From Pseudoips prasinana (lineage: Eukaryota > Arthropoda > Insecta > Lepidoptera > Nolidae), in assembly GCA_951640165.1 (NCBI GenBank), contig OX621260.1, positions 15,766,001 to 15,830,000 of the forward strand: DNA of 64,000 nt, written 5' to 3'. Positions 29,744 to 41,520 of this stretch are shown here, in pieces. A program made the translations under genes and the position numbers. Within the stretch, counting starts at the first letter, position 1. Each line of letters starts with the position of its first letter. The notes under the pieces are model-generated. The model saw only the letters and a program-made list of their open reading frames with translations. It searched no databases and had not been told where the DNA came from.

Positions 29744-30028
29744 AAAAGCGATTTTGGGATTTTTCCGTAAAAAGAAATTTCTCAGTATCAGCCTGAAGTC
29801 TGGAAGTTGGCGGTACTACACCCCCGTGCCTCGGAGAGCACGTTAAGCCGTCGGTCCTGTACCTGAACTCTTTCCGGTCGTGTCGCTAGTCGTCCCATCG
29901 AATCATGAGAGTCATGGAATAGAAAGTGCCCCTGTGTTTGTGCACTATAATATGTCCTGCGCAATTGGCTAATCTCCATTGAGAATAGTCGCCGTGGCCG
30001 AAATTCGACGCGGAAGACATCATCTCAT
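29675..30028 (+). repeat. SINE-B, nearly full length
   Basis: The tRNA-like head 'gttggtctagcggtagcgtg' with B-box 'gggttcaaatcctgggtcgg' is followed by a long body with 'cctcggagagcacgttaagc' and 'ccggtcgtgtcgc', to 'cgccgtggccgaaattcgac'. A minus-strand partial copy is at 35855. The central block also occurs in the 5S SINE. Confidence 0.7.
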
Positions 30029-30389
30029 TGTGTTATATCAGAATACTTGGTAATAAAATTAGTTCTCTTAAGATGGCTTCCAAGGACAGGAAATAAAATA
30101 TTGAATTTTATTACGTAAGAGGTACCTCATAAACTAAAATAGGTTTAGAAAGTACGACTTCTCAAAAGAGCAACATTGCAGTAAAGTACAATAGTTTTAA
30201 AACAATTATAGGGAAGAAGGGCTCCAGGATTATTGTTTGGTACATATGGCATTCGATTCTATTGTCATGGTATGAAAGAGATACGAGAATAAACATTTAA
30301 AATTTTTTTATCATATTTCCTAGGAATGTTTGCCACATGTAGCATTCGATTGTCTTTGTCATGGCTGGCAAGAAGTTCGAGCCTAACGG

Positions 30390-31690
30390 TGTTAATATAA
30401 AATACCACCAAAAAATAAATGTAAAAAAGGAGAGCCAAGTTCAATACAAAAAAATTAGGCTTGGCTGTGGGCTTCGCCGCAAAAAGAATGGAGATCTAAA
30501 TGAGTGCCAAGTTCTATGCAAAATCCAAATATGTATTTATAGGAAAAAAATAACATTATGAACAAGTATTAAACTCTATTTCTTTTCTATATGGGATACC
30601 TATAAAAAAATGTTGTTCTGTTATTTAAAAAAATGTGAGAAATTAAAGTAGGTTAGATTTGACCTGGCCAGTTTTCATTACATTAGTCATTTTGTAAAGT
30701 TATTCAACATAATATGTATATAATATATATATATATATATATTGCTATCATATACTTAATTTAAAATTATTGACTCTGTCTCAAAATGAATAATGTTATT
30801 GTTTCAAAGTTTTTCTTTTGTATACCTAAATATAATCTAAAATAATAAGCATTCAGACAACCGATCGAGCATATATTGTGTTTGCCTACTAAATAATTAC
30901 TCTAATTGGACCAAATCCCGTGTTCATGCCCGCTTGAGTATGTTTCGCCGGACCGTCTCAACTGGGTCGTGTTGAAACCGGTGTTGAACCCACTGAGTTT
31001 GTTTCGCTGGGTCTTCTCAGTTGGGGCGCATTGGATCCGGTGGTAGCATTAAAGCGCGACCGTCGTTATTAACACAAGGTCCGTCATAATAATAATACCT
31101 TTAATATAGACAGAACCATTGACAATATGTAGTAAAAATATTAGACTTAAACTAGATAATTAAACATAATCTCTTGACAATAACTTGATACGAGCTAGCT
31201 AAATATCATTTCTGTAATAAAATAAATTTTATAAATGTTTTCATACAAGATGTACCTAAATATCTATGTTACTAGAAATAATATCTAATGTATACAACTA
31301 TATTACTACAAACATGTTCTGACTATTTACAAGCGCTTTTTAAAGTCTACGTGAATAAAAACCTTTTTTATTTTATTTATTTATTTATTATATATATTCT
31401 TTAATTCTGACTTTAAAACTAGCCAAGTCAAATCTAACCTGCTATAAGATATCACATTTTTTTAAATAACAGTATTTGTTATAGGTAACCTATAACGAAA
31501 AGAAATACAGTTTCATACTTGTAATGTTATTTTTTTTTCCTATAAATACATATTTGGATTTTGCATAGAACTTGGCACTCATTTATATCTCTATTCTTTT
31601 TGCGGCGAAGCCCACAGCCAAGCATAATGTTTGTATTGAACTTGGCTCTCCTTATTTACATTTATGTTTTGATGGGATATCATAACTTTT
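30390..31690. mobile_element. Element with about 290-bp imperfect inverted ends
   Basis: 30400-30690 is the reverse complement of 31400-31690 with scattered differences; shared motifs include 'ggcttggctgtgggcttcgc', 'gtgccaagttctatgcaaaa' and 'ccaaatatgtatttatagga'. Between them lie an AT-rich stretch and a LINE T1 tail (30915-31390). A 66-codon plus frame at 30361-30561 lies in the left arm and is probably fortuitous. Confidence 0.6.
30915..31390 (+). repeat. LINE T1 tail, longest copy
   Basis: Starts with 'tttcgctgggtcttctcagt' and 'ttaaagcgcgaccgtcgtta', followed by the full T1 3' UTR, ending 'cgtgaataaaaacc' and (TTTTA)n/(TTTA)n. Confidence 0.65.
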
Positions 31691-31699
31691 TGTAAAGAA

Positions 31700-33321
31700 A
31701 ACTAGGCAACTAAATTGGTATTCGTAAGCCTATGTTTATGTGTTGCTCGGGAGCGCTGTTCTGTAGATTTACTTCTTTTCTGTGTATAATTATGTGATGC
31801 CGCTGTCCGCCGATGACACACCGTTAGCTGGTAGTTTAACGCGTATTCCAAGATTTTTGTATGGGGACACCACTTATTTTTTCAACTTTTTTTATTTTTA
31901 AAGTTTTCGTAAGCTTACACACAATTACAAAGCTGGATTCCAAATTTCCTCCTTCTAGGTCATCTGGAAGTAGGTTAGGTTTACTTACTATTTGTCAGTC
32001 AGTCAGTCAGTACTAAAATTTACGAATTTTTGACCTTCATATCTTTATACCCGTTTGACCTAGCTTTATGAAATTTGGGCTTCTAGATGTCCTTATGGAT
32101 ATAATTAAACACAGGTCGTTTTATGTGTTTAAGTTAAATAGGTTTTGAGTTATAGAAGGGTCAAAAGTGGCACCATGTGGCTCGTGTAATATTACACTCT
32201 GCGCTGTTTAGCCAGTTCCTTTGCTTGAACTTGGCTTGACACCCTGCCGTGTGTCTAGATAATGGCTTTTAGGAAGCTTGGTACATGTGGTATTTGGTTC
32301 TCTTTTATCATAGCTGTTTAGAAAGTCGACTTAGTAAGTGCCTTATGTTGCTAAAGTTATAGGGTTGTCGCTATATGTATTTTAGCATACAGTTACTAGT
32401 TAGTTTACACCCGTGGTTTTGATTAAGCCGAATTTCACTGTGAAAACTATTTAGTTTTCTGAATTACAGATGAGGTTAAGAGAAAAAAGGGAATTAAATA
32501 AAGTCGCTAAAATAGATTGAGATTACAAATTATACTACTAGATCATCTAAATCTATAAATATGTCTAATTATTCATCGATTTACGGTAGTTTTAACTCCT
32601 TCGTTATACAAAGTGAAGTAGTTTAACTCTTATAACTACATTTATCGATATAGAATAATTATAATATATGTAGGTATTTAAAATAAACCTTGTAGAATAA
32701 AATCGTAATCAATAATATAAATAAAAAGTAAGAGAATTAATTACTATTCTACATTAATTTAGTATTATCCCTGTTAATGAAACATTTTTATTTATCACGA
32801 AAATCAGTTAACTCATCGAATTTAACAACCCTGTCTTTTGTGAAATTACTATTTTATATTACTAGCAACATAAAAAATATTTTTGCTAAACATAAGTATT
32901 TTAAACATAAGCAATACTTGTACACAATTGGAGAGCTTTATAAAAAGAACCTTCATGATTTTCCGGTTTACAAATCGTATTATACATTGAACGATTTCCT
33001 CATAGATAAATTCAATCACACTTAAGAATGACTCTGCTAAGTAAAATATGTATCATAACTAAGATAAGAATTAATGTACTTGACTTTAAAATAAGAAATA
33101 ATTTATGGTGATTAAATAATTAAATGACACGTATTAAATTGTTTAAACATAATGTATATCTTATAAAAATAATTGTATTAAAGCATAGAGGTAAATGGTG
33201 GTGGTGCGTAGTACATATATATCGATGTATTAAAGTAATTGTATAACGGACTGTAATTAAATAAATATTGTACGCCTAAATGGCTGGACATAGCTGAACA
33301 TACATACAATACAAAAAAAAC
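31700..33321. other. Unassigned region with repeat-like motifs
   Basis: 31740-32500 has 'cagtcagtcagtcagtacta', 'tgacctagctttatgaaatt' and similar motifs typical of non-autonomous elements, with no clear ends. 32500-33321 is AT-rich; an 82-codon plus frame (32777-33025) has no recognisable domain. Confidence 0.3.
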
Positions 33322-33631
33322 ACATAATAAAATCGTAGAAGAGTCAAAACTGTAAATTGAATATTTAAAAAAAAGGATACTTGGGGCATGATCTGCAATC
33401 GGTTATCAAAGCCAAAAATAAAGTTTATAGAATTTTTGTCTGTGTGTCTGTTTGTCTGTATGTATGTCAAGGCTAAACTCAAAAAGTACTGTATGGATTT
33501 ACTTCAAATGTTGCCTGAGGTCGGGTCAACATATGGGCTACATATTATCACATTTATCACGCTATCACCTATGGGGGAGGAGCTGTGATAATTTATAAAA
33601 TTTAACTCGGGTAAAACCGCGGGGCACAGCT
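33322..33631 (+). mobile_element. Helitron-like element (Hel-B)
   Basis: 5' 'cataataaaatcgtagaaga', 3' 'gggtaaaaccgcggggcaca' then 'gctata', a mutated terminus. Bases 33632-34210 hold nothing recognised. Confidence 0.55.
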
Positions 33632-34212
33632 ATAATGTATATTTGTAACTGTAAGAACTTTTTACCTATGGACCACAATAAAAAGTTTTGTATTTGTATT
33701 TGTGGAGTCAGGGGGTTGTAGGGTCCAGGGGAGCGGGGATACGGGGCGAACATTTAAAATTGGAAATGCATTAGGATAGGGGATCATTACGTTTTTGGGA
33801 GTCCTAGCAGGAGGAAGATTACGTTAGTTTTTCGTTTATTGTTTTCGGTATACGTAGTTTTGGTGCGGAATATAAAGAAGATTTGTTCGGTATTCTTCTT
33901 GATTTATACGGATTTTAGAAATTTTTAGAGGTAATTTAATTTGCAGTTTTCCTTTGGAGTTAATTTATTTTAATTTGAGATTAAGTGGTATTATTATAAA
34001 TTAATTTAAATAACTCATTTTAAAGTTAATTTCATTATTTAGTAATTTGTCTTTAATGTAATAAGTTTATCTAGTTTCTTAGTGAAGTGCCAACTAGATG
34101 GGAGTTAAATGGTATGGCTTTAAATATACTATTTACAGGAAATGTTCAATATATGATGTGTTTTCTAAGGTATAATTTATTCGAAACATTAGTTTAAATT
34201 TTAGACCGCTTT

Positions 34213-34400
34213 TTATACTTCTTTGATAATGTCCGACTAATAATGAGGTGGTCGTCTTGCTGTTACCTTGTTTTGGGTTCGAACCCCGCGCGGTTTTGAG
34301 GAATTATCCGCGATGCAGAGATCAGTTTTCCTTACAGGCATTGTACCAAATTGTTGTGTTTATTGCAATTGTTTTATGATTGAACTTAACAACAATAGGG
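34213..34400 (+). repeat. SINE-C copy
   Basis: 'aatgaggtggtcgtcttgct' and B-box 'gggttcgaaccccgcgcggt', followed by 'atgcagagatcagttttcct'. The family is shared with the next entry. Confidence 0.5.
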
Positions 34401-34449
34401 AAATTAATATTTAACTTTAGTTGATACTATTGAAGACTATATCGGTTAG

Positions 34450-34830
34450 ATAATGTTTGACTGTAAATCACGCGTGGAGCAGAGAATGAGGCGGTCGCAG
34501 TGTTGCTACCTGTGCCTCTAGCACGAGTTCCTGTAGTTTACTCACTCGATCACACGTACAGTTTCCTTCCATACATTGAGCACCAGAGTTTTAGTTCTTA
34601 ATAGTTTCCGCGACAGGCGCTGGTGCTCAATGTATGGGAGGAAACTGTACGTGTGATCGAGTAAGTCAACTGCAGGAACTCGTGCTAGAGGCACTGAGCG
34701 CCTTTGTGTTTCGAGTTCAATCCCCGCGCGGTTTTGAGAGATTTCCCGCGATGTAGAATTTGGTTTCACTTTCAGGCGTTGCATGGAAATTCTTATGTCG
34801 TTCAGGATTATAACCAAGCTTAACAACGGA
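34450..34830 (+). repeat. SINE-C split by a palindromic MITE
   Basis: The head 'gaatgaggcggtcgcagtgt' (34485-34512) and B-box region 'ttcaatccccgcgcggtttt' (34716 onward) are separated by the M2 MITE at 34513-34693. Confidence 0.55.
34513..34693. repeat. Palindromic MITE, family M2
   Basis: 181 bp with ends TGCCTCTAGCACGAGTTCCT and inverse, and long inverted interior 'actcgatcacacgtac'. A second copy lies at 42342-42518. Confidence 0.8.
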
Positions 34831-34942
34831 GGGTGGTTTAGATATAAACCAAACCTATATGGTAAGGGATAATTAAAATTCGTTTTAAGCAATCTTAAAT
34901 GTAAGTTAAAGCCAAAGGAGTGCATAAACTAAGTGAAATCTA

Positions 34943-35345
34943 TCTATATATATATAAAAATCAATTGCTGTCGTTAGTCTCGCTAAAACTCGAGAACGGC
35001 GGAAAGGATTTATATTATGTTGATCTCGAAATGTTCGTGGAGGCCTAGGGAAGGTTTAAAAGGTGAGAAAAATTCGAATAATTGCCGGGAAAAACACTAA
35101 AAACAGCCCGTTTCCTTTTTCCCATATAAACGCTCTCATAATGAATATATGTCCGTATGTCTTTTATAGAATCGTAAACTATGAATTTCATGTGATAATC
35201 TTCAACAAAGTGTTATGCGTGAGCACACAAAAGTTTCTGAGTTGGTGCGGCCAAGCTGCGACAGATAGCGCCACTATCATTCCAGTAAATATCATATATT
35301 GCCGTAGCAACGCGCGCAGGGTACAATTACCATTTTATAAATTAG
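34943..35345 (+). mobile_element. Helitron-like element, 5' end intact
   Basis: Starts TCTATATATATATAAAAATC, then 'tgctgtcgttagtctcgcta' and 'aaactcgagaacggc', a widespread lepidopteran Helitron 5' end. The 3' half (35163-35320, 'gtttctgagttggtgcgg') matches 49330-49450. The 3' terminus is decayed. 35345-35855 holds nothing recognised. Confidence 0.55.
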
Positions 35346-35854
35346 TATAAGGCCTATTTGAGTTCAAATAACCTTTTAATTCTAAAAACGATTGAGAAAA
35401 TTTTGGAAATAACAGTTCAATAAATATAAAAAATTGGCTAGCTTGAATATTAATTTATGAAAATTGAACAGTGCCATCTGTCAATATTGGAACAAAAGCC
35501 ATTATTAATAAGGTTGAAACCTGAGTAGTTCACAACACAATTGGTGTATAATTTTGCACTATAACAGGAACAGTCGTATGTGCCTAGTTCTGTTGGTGAA
35601 GCCTAAAAAGCCGCTTGAGTATCTCTCTCCATAGGTACCGACTGCCACGGTTGAAACTCGTTAAAGTAGACACAGTTGTACACGGGATTGCCGTTTATGA
35701 TTTATGTTTGGTAATTTCAAAAATCTTTAGCAAAAAATGGCTAAGGATCTAAATAAAACCTTTAGATTCGCTCAGTTATTGGCTATACATTACAATGTAA
35801 ATATTCTCCAATGTTTCTATTAAGAAACTATTGATGTAGATTAGTTTATTTTGA

Positions 35855-36064
35855 CACGACCGGAAAGAGGTCTGGTACAGGACCGACGGCTTTACGTGCT
35901 CTCAGAGGCACGGGGGTGTAATACCGTCAACTTCCAGACTTCGGGCTGATACTGAGAAATTTATTTTTACGGAAAATCCCAAAATCACAATTTTGACCCG
36001 GGATTTGAACCCAGGACCTCATTTTCTGCTGTTGAACACGTTACCGCAAGACCAACAAGGCAGA
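35855..36064 (-). repeat. SINE-B, 5' part
   Basis: The minus strand has B-box 'gggttcaaatcccgggtc' and the central block with 'agcacgtaaagccgtcggtc'. 36064-36420 is AT-rich without features. Confidence 0.65.
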
Positions 36065-36419
36065 ATATGAATTTACAGAATAAGATATTTACGAATTCTT
36101 ATAAACTAGATCTTTACTGGATAATTTATTAATAAAACCCATAAGTTAGATAGTGACTATAGTCTCTTTGTGCAGGTTGTAGAATATTTTAAGTAGATTT
36201 GTAATCTCTTATCAAAAGTTCTTGAATTACTTATAACACAAAGTAGGTACTTCTAACCATTAGACGAATCACGAGCCAAGTCAAATCAAGTAGTTATTTT
36301 CAATCAAATATAACTTCAATGATACAATTTTAAAATTACAATTATACTTTTACTTTTAAAGATAGATTGAATTCTAAGTTCATAAGGTTTAATATTAATA
36401 AAAAAACACCCTCTTTATA

Positions 36420-36838
36420 ACTTTACTCCAGCTCCCCAACGATTGAAAAGTTGTAAAAGTTTCCTGGCCACTACCACAGCTACGATCGATGCACAAAAAG
36501 CGAGGGCAACCTTATGGCGAGATAAATTTGCTCCTCCTCTGTTTGTCCCGCCAAAGAAAAAATTACCTCCGGGACATAATTTGCCATGGCCAACCTGGAG
36601 GACTCTTAATAGACTACGTATACCCAGGTTGGTAGATCCAAAGAAAACATGTGCAAATGGGGTTACATTCCCACATCACAAAACATCTGCGAGTGCGGCG
36701 TGTCACCCCAAAGTATGGCACATTTATCTGATTGTCCCTCTTGTCCAGTCTCTTGTTCCCTTCAGGACGTGTATGACGCTCCAGCCAAATCGATCAGCGT
36801 TTCCCAATTTTGGGACGATATAAAATATAATCTATACA
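36420..36838 (+). pseudogene. LINE reverse-transcriptase C-terminal fragment
   Basis: Two overlapping plus frames carry parts of one LINE C-terminus: PWPTWRTLNRLRI in the first, then after a shift CKWGYIPTSQNICECG, MAHLSDCPSC and SQFWDDI in the second. The C-x-C...H...C knuckle after a 'TLNRLR' helix is the usual end of several arthropod non-LTR retrotransposons. RT and endonuclease parts are absent. It is followed directly by a Helitron-like element. Clade not determined. Confidence 0.6.
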
Positions 36839-37143
36839 TATAATAAAATCGCACGAAAGTCAAAACTGTACATAGAATATTTAAAAAAAAGGGGCGTGAT
36901 AAATAATCGATATCGGGGCCCGAAATATAGTTTTTAGAATTTTTGTCTGTTTATCTGTTTGTATGTCTGTATGTCCGGGATAAACTCAAAAACTACTGCA
37001 TGGATTTACTTCAAATTTTGCATGAATATTACTAGGAAGTTGGGTCAACATATAGGCTACATATTATCACGCTATCACTTACGGGGTAGGAGCTGTGATA
37101 ATTTATAAAATTTAACGCAGGTAAAACCGCGGGGCACAGCTAG
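36838..37143 (+). mobile_element. Helitron-like element (Hel-B)
   Basis: 5' 'ataataaaatcgcacgaaag'; 3' 'gtaaaaccgcggggcacag' then CTAG at 37140-37143. Confidence 0.6.
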
Positions 37144-37261
37144 TTTTTACTATCGACACGATAAGAAGAATATTAATTAGGTACATTGGGTAATAACATC
37201 GGTATAGCACTGATTTGTTCTTGACGCAGAATACCTTGAAGCTTGAGTTCATTGATACAGT

Positions 37262-37682
37262 ATATCATCATCATCATCATATCAGCCGGAATACGTCCAC
37301 TGCTGGACAAAGTCCTCCCCAAAGATCTCCACAATTGCCGTTCTTGCGCTATTCGCATCCAGCTGTTTCCAGCGACCCGCACAAGATCATCGGTCCATCT
37401 TGTAGGGGGCCTACCCACGCTGCGTCTTCCGGTTCGTGGTAGCCACTCAAGAACCTTTCTGCCCCAACGGCCATCGGTTCTACGAGCTATGTGCCCCGCC
37501 CACTGTCACTTCAGTTTTGCAATTCTTCGGGCTATGTCGGTGACTTTGGTTCGCCTGCGGATTTCGACATTTCTGATACGATCCCGCAGGGAAACTCCGA
37601 GCATAGCCCTCTCCATTGCTCTTTGGGTGACCTTGAGCCTTCTTCTTACTATGAGATACAGTATAGTTAAGAGACAACAGTA
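37262..37682 (-). mobile_element. RTE-clade LINE, 5'-truncated 3' end
   Basis: On the minus strand, with one or two shifts, it reads RAMERAMLGVSLRDRI, EIRRRTKVTDIA, KWQWAGHIAR, RWGRKVLEWLPRTGRRS, GRPPTRWTDDL and a final LSSSGRIPAD, the conserved C-terminus of insect RTE elements. It ends in (ATG)n. The last segment ('gtccagcagtggacgt' in sense) is the tail also carried by the SINE-R copies here. The largest intact frame (37173-37418) covers the last 81 codons. Clearly truncated and shifted. Confidence 0.7.
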
Positions 37683-37784
37683 TGGGTTCAGATTAAGATG
37701 TGGTATAAATTTAGATTCAGTTTAGACATAGGTAGTGTCGTAACAACTACCGATTCTCATAATAACTTTAATATTAAGAGTACA

Positions 37785-37925
37785 CGTGTGGCTCACCGGT
37801 TAAGACAGTCGCCTCGCCGCTTCGTGTCTTAGGTTCGAGTCTTGCGCCGGACAACTATTTGTGTGACCCATAAATAGTTGTGCTGAGCCTGGATGTAATT
37901 TGGGTCCGTTTATTATATGTTTATA
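37785..37925 (+). repeat. SINE with distinct tRNA-like head
   Basis: 'gtgtggctcaccggttaaga', B-box 'aggttcgagtcttgcgccgg' and body 'ctatttgtgtgacccataaa'. A single copy here. Confidence 0.5.
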
Positions 37926-38089
37926 AAGTAACCCGCGAAACAGGAAATAGAATCCTTAGTGCGGGCGTTGTCTCCTAAAAATAAAAGGAAATTAACTTTA
38001 ATCTGCGAGCTATTTCGGCGTGCACTGTCATACCCGCTAGAGGTACACATCCTACTAATGGGAAAAGAAATACAAAAGTTTGTGATTAT

Positions 38090-38158
38090 AGATGTATGTT
38101 TGTTACTCTTTTACGTCATAACTAATTTAACGCGAGTGAACCCGTGGGGCATAGCTAG
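38090..38158 (+). repeat. Helitron-like 3' end
   Basis: 'taacgcgagtgaacccgtgg' then 'ggcatagctag', a diverged Hel-type terminus. The 5' end is unclear. Confidence 0.4.
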
Positions 38159-38189
38159 TTTACAATAAGTTGTAAACTATTTAAACTAA

Positions 38190-38455
38190 AACGGCCTGTT
38201 GGCGTCGTTGTCAAATGCTTGCTTTTCACGCCGGAGGTGGGTTCGATTCCCACCCAGGACAGATATTTGTGTGCATGAACATGTCTGTTTGTCCTGAGTC
38301 TGGGTGTAATTTATCTATACAAGTATGTATTTACAAAAGAAAAGTAGTATATGTAGTATATCAGTTATCTGGTTCCCATAGTACAAGTTCTACTTAGTTT
38401 GGAGTCAGATGGCCGTGTGTAAATAATGTCCCAGCATATTATTATTAATTCCACG
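38190..38455 (+). repeat. SINE-A, full length
   Basis: Head 'ggcctgttggcgtcgttgtc', B-box 'gggttcgattcccacccagg', body 'gcatgaacatgtctgtttgt', tail 'gagtcagatggccgtgtgt' and 'aatgtcccag'. Confidence 0.75.
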
Positions 38456-38766
38456 ATACAGGCTTGCCTAGTGTGGGTCCACAGGAAATGTGTAATTTGT
38501 GCAAATTTTTTATCAAATAAAGATTTTATTAAAACAGTGCTATGTAGTAAATATTAAATTAATTATTACGCCGATCTCTCGTGTATTATTTGCACTTAAA
38601 AGCAGTCCAGGTAACAGTTATACAAGTTGTAACGTAAATAGTAAACGTAACACATGTATTTTGTATGGTGGAATGTAACCATACGATCTTCGATCAATAA
38701 TATTGATCGAAGCATACGATATAATATGTTGCGATAATTTATATTGTTATGAAATTTATGTTATAC

Positions 38767-39172
38767 TAGCTGTGCCCCACGGTTTTACTTTCTTGACAAT
38801 AACTTGATACGAGCTAGCTAAATATCATTGCTATAAAAAATAAATTTTATAAATGTTTTCGTACAATGTGTACCTAAATATCTATGTTACTAGAAATAAT
38901 AATTTATACAACTATATTACTACAAACATGTTCTGACTATTTACAAGCGCTTTTTTAAAGTCTACGTGAATAAAAACCTTTTATATTTATTTTTTTTATT
39001 TTAAACTTTATAGATTATAGCCTATGTGTTAATCCAGGGTGTCAGCTAACTCCATAGCAAATTTTATTAAAATCGCTCCAGCCGTTTAGACGTGAAGAAG
39101 TAACAAACATACACACTCACTCAGTCACACACTCACAAACTTTCGCCTTTATAATATTAGTGTGGTATAGCC
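38767..39172 (-). mobile_element. Short Helitron split by a LINE T1 tail
   Basis: The minus-strand 3' end ('ctagctgtgccccacggttt', 38767-38789) and the remainder (39006-39172, matching 5273-5443) flank a plus-sense T1 tail at 38790-39005. Confidence 0.6.
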
Positions 39173-39294
39173 TTTTTATGTGGCCTAAAACATATTTTAT
39201 CTTCGTGCCTTGAGCTGTTGAGTGTGCCAAACAAACTAAGTTTGGTTTTTACAAATCTTGCTACCTCGCAGATATATAAACAGGGTATTGAAAA

Positions 39295-39725
39295 TTGAAA
39301 CCGGTAGTAGATGAACCCGCTGAGTTTGGTTCGCTGGGTCTTCTCAGTTGGGGCCCATTAAAGCGCGACCGTCGTTATAAGCACGAGGTCCGTCATAATA
39401 ATAATATTGAATTCGTAATATAGACAGAACCATTCAGACAATATGAAGTAAAATATAGCTTAAAAGTTAAACTATAAATTTCGATAATTAAACCTAAACA
39501 TAATCTAATTGACAATAACATAATACAAGCTATCTAAATATCATTGCTAATATAACATAAATTTTATAAATGTTTTAACAATCCGTGTACCTAAATATAT
39601 ATATTATTATGTAACCAGAAATAATTATGCATACTTAATACTACAAACATGTTTTGACTATTTAAAAGGCGCTTTTTTGAAGTCTACGTGAATAAAAACC
39701 TTTTTATTTTAATTTTATTTATTGT
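39295..39725 (+). repeat. LINE T1 tail, long copy
   Basis: 'ttcgctgggtcttctcagtt', 'aaagcgcgaccgtcgttata' and the usual 'tacgtgaataaaaacc' end. Confidence 0.65.
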
Positions 39726-39764
39726 CAATGTGCGGAGATTAAGAAAGAATAAAATAACCTAACC

Positions 39765-40012
39765 TTACCATTAAAAATCTCCCGACTCCAACTATAATTA
39801 CATAATGTTGGAAAAGAGCTGATACTCTTACACTGCTGAACCGATATTAACCAAACCACCACCAAATCACCGCAAGGAAACCGACTTTCAAAAGAAAAAA
39901 TGCCGTATCCAATCGATCCATCAGTTTGGGAGGTACAATGCCGCAGACAGAAACACACACAGACATCGACTTCAAACTTATAACACCTCTCTTTAAGCGT
40001 CGGGGGTTAAAA
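39765..40012 (-). repeat. Non-autonomous repeat ('aacccccgacgc' family)
   Basis: The minus strand starts 'aacccccgacgcttaaagag' and 'aggtgttataagtttgaag', a start seen widely in Lepidoptera as far as I recall. It also has 'atgtctgtgtgtgtttctg'. No coding. Confidence 0.4.
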
Positions 40013-40289
40013 AGAATCTTGTTTTTGTTCAAATTCACCGTTTTTGTAAACTTGTTTCAACGATTTTCTGTTCCCTCTAGTCCGGCCACTACTAATTAGC
40101 TTATACGAGTGAAATAGGCGTAAAGCCATAAAATTAGGTGTTGTCAGTCTTTTAACAGCTTTGCATTAGAATACAATTTTAAGTTCTAATATGATTGCAA
40201 TAAGATACAAAGTTGAGCGGCGTCGAGCTTTGAATCGCTAAATAGGTGGTGGAATGGTAAGGGCGCTGTACAGGCCTTGTATATGTAAC

Positions 40290-40595
40290 TCATAACTTGA
40301 ACTTGCCACGTTCAATAAAGCTGTTAAATAAAATAAATAAAAAACGTTTTTATTCACGTAGACTTTGCAAAAGCGCTTGTAACTAGTCAGAACATGTTTG
40401 TAGCAATACAGTTATAATTTCTAGTTACTTATTATAGATATTTAGGTACACGGATTGTTAAAACATTTATAAAATTTATTTTATAATAGTAGTGATATTT
40501 AGCTAGCTTGTATTAAGTTATTGTCAAGATTATGTTTAGGTTTAATTATTGAAATTTATATTTTACTACATTTTGTCTGTTAAAGAAGATTTTCT
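40290..40595. repeat. LINE ORF end joined to an inverted T1 tail
   Basis: 'ccacgttcaataaagctgtt' (40302-40321) matches the last codons of the LINE at 18985 (TTFNKAV) with one difference, then a minus-sense T1 tail follows. It is probably an insertion of T1 into a relative of that LINE. Confidence 0.5.
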
Positions 40596-40789
40596 GCTTT
40601 TGTAAAGTCATAATTAATGTATTGTTCACAAACATGGTTACATTTACAGTGGATTTTGTATATTAGTCTTGATGGACGCTTTTTGGACACCTTATGAACA
40701 TTCGATTCTCCTTAAAAATTACATTTAAAACTATGTCAACATAATTAAAATTGAAAAAAATTAAATAACGAAACGTTGAATAACGAAAA

Positions 40790-40990
40790 TAAAAACTTGA
40801 GAGGTGTCAAGGGACACCCGGATGGAACGAAGTTCCTTTCGATTAATTAGTGAAGGAATTGTAATAAAATTTTATTTTTTTAAGTTATAATAATATTTTA
40901 TTTATATTAACAAATATAATGTAATATGAACTTAATCAGTAGGCTAAATTTTAGTGATAAAACAAAAGCAAAAAGTGTCTTTACAACTTT
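40790..40990. repeat. Repeat shared in inverse with 45297-45845
   Basis: 'aggtgtcaagggacacccgg' and 'aacgaagttcctttcgatta' recur inverted at 45795-45845, and the 'ttagtgataaaac' region resembles 45390-45410. A family of non-autonomous elements, class unknown. Confidence 0.45.
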
Positions 40991-41229
40991 AAAAATTCGT
41001 CAATGTCGTAGTATGCTTTTCTTGCAAGTAAACTATTGAGGAGTGCGTTTTGAAACTGTTTCTTATTATTTATAGCCCCTGTGGCAAGTGGAATTTTATT
41101 ATAAGTTTAAGGTGCCATGCAAAATACACTTATTCTCACATATCTGTAGAATTCCCTCCCGACGGGAACTAACGTCACCTAAGTCACCTACTGTCGATTA
41201 TAATATTTATGTATTTTTAATATTATACA

Positions 41230-41289
41230 TGTTTGTATATATATATATATATACTACTTTTATCAACAATAATTCTAATTATCGCCTAT

Positions 41290-41362
<73 letters not shown>
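41230..41362. repeat. (AT)n microsatellites
   Basis: Two AT arrays (41237-41253 and 41296-41361) on either side of a short unique stretch. The long Tyr-Ile frame here is an artefact. Confidence 0.95.
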
Positions 41363-41454
41363 TTTATTTGTCGCACATCCACTATTTCACACGGCACGAC
41401 ATTACTTACACAAGAGTATGAGAACAGTTCGATTTTAAAAACACTATTTACTAT

Positions 41455-41520
41455 CAGGGCCGGATCTACCTGGGCTGCAGCCCAGGGCCCCGAGATTACA
41501 AGGGGCCCCCAGACCCCACT
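41455..41520 (+). repeat. Single hAT-like terminus
   Basis: 'cagggccggatctacctggg' then 'ctgcagcccagggccccgag', typical of hAT termini of the CAGGGCCGG type. No matching end was found. Confidence 0.4.

Noticed and set aside
41088..41438. 116-codon frame with Tyr-Ile repeats
   Set aside because: Translation of an (AT)n array; no domain outside it.
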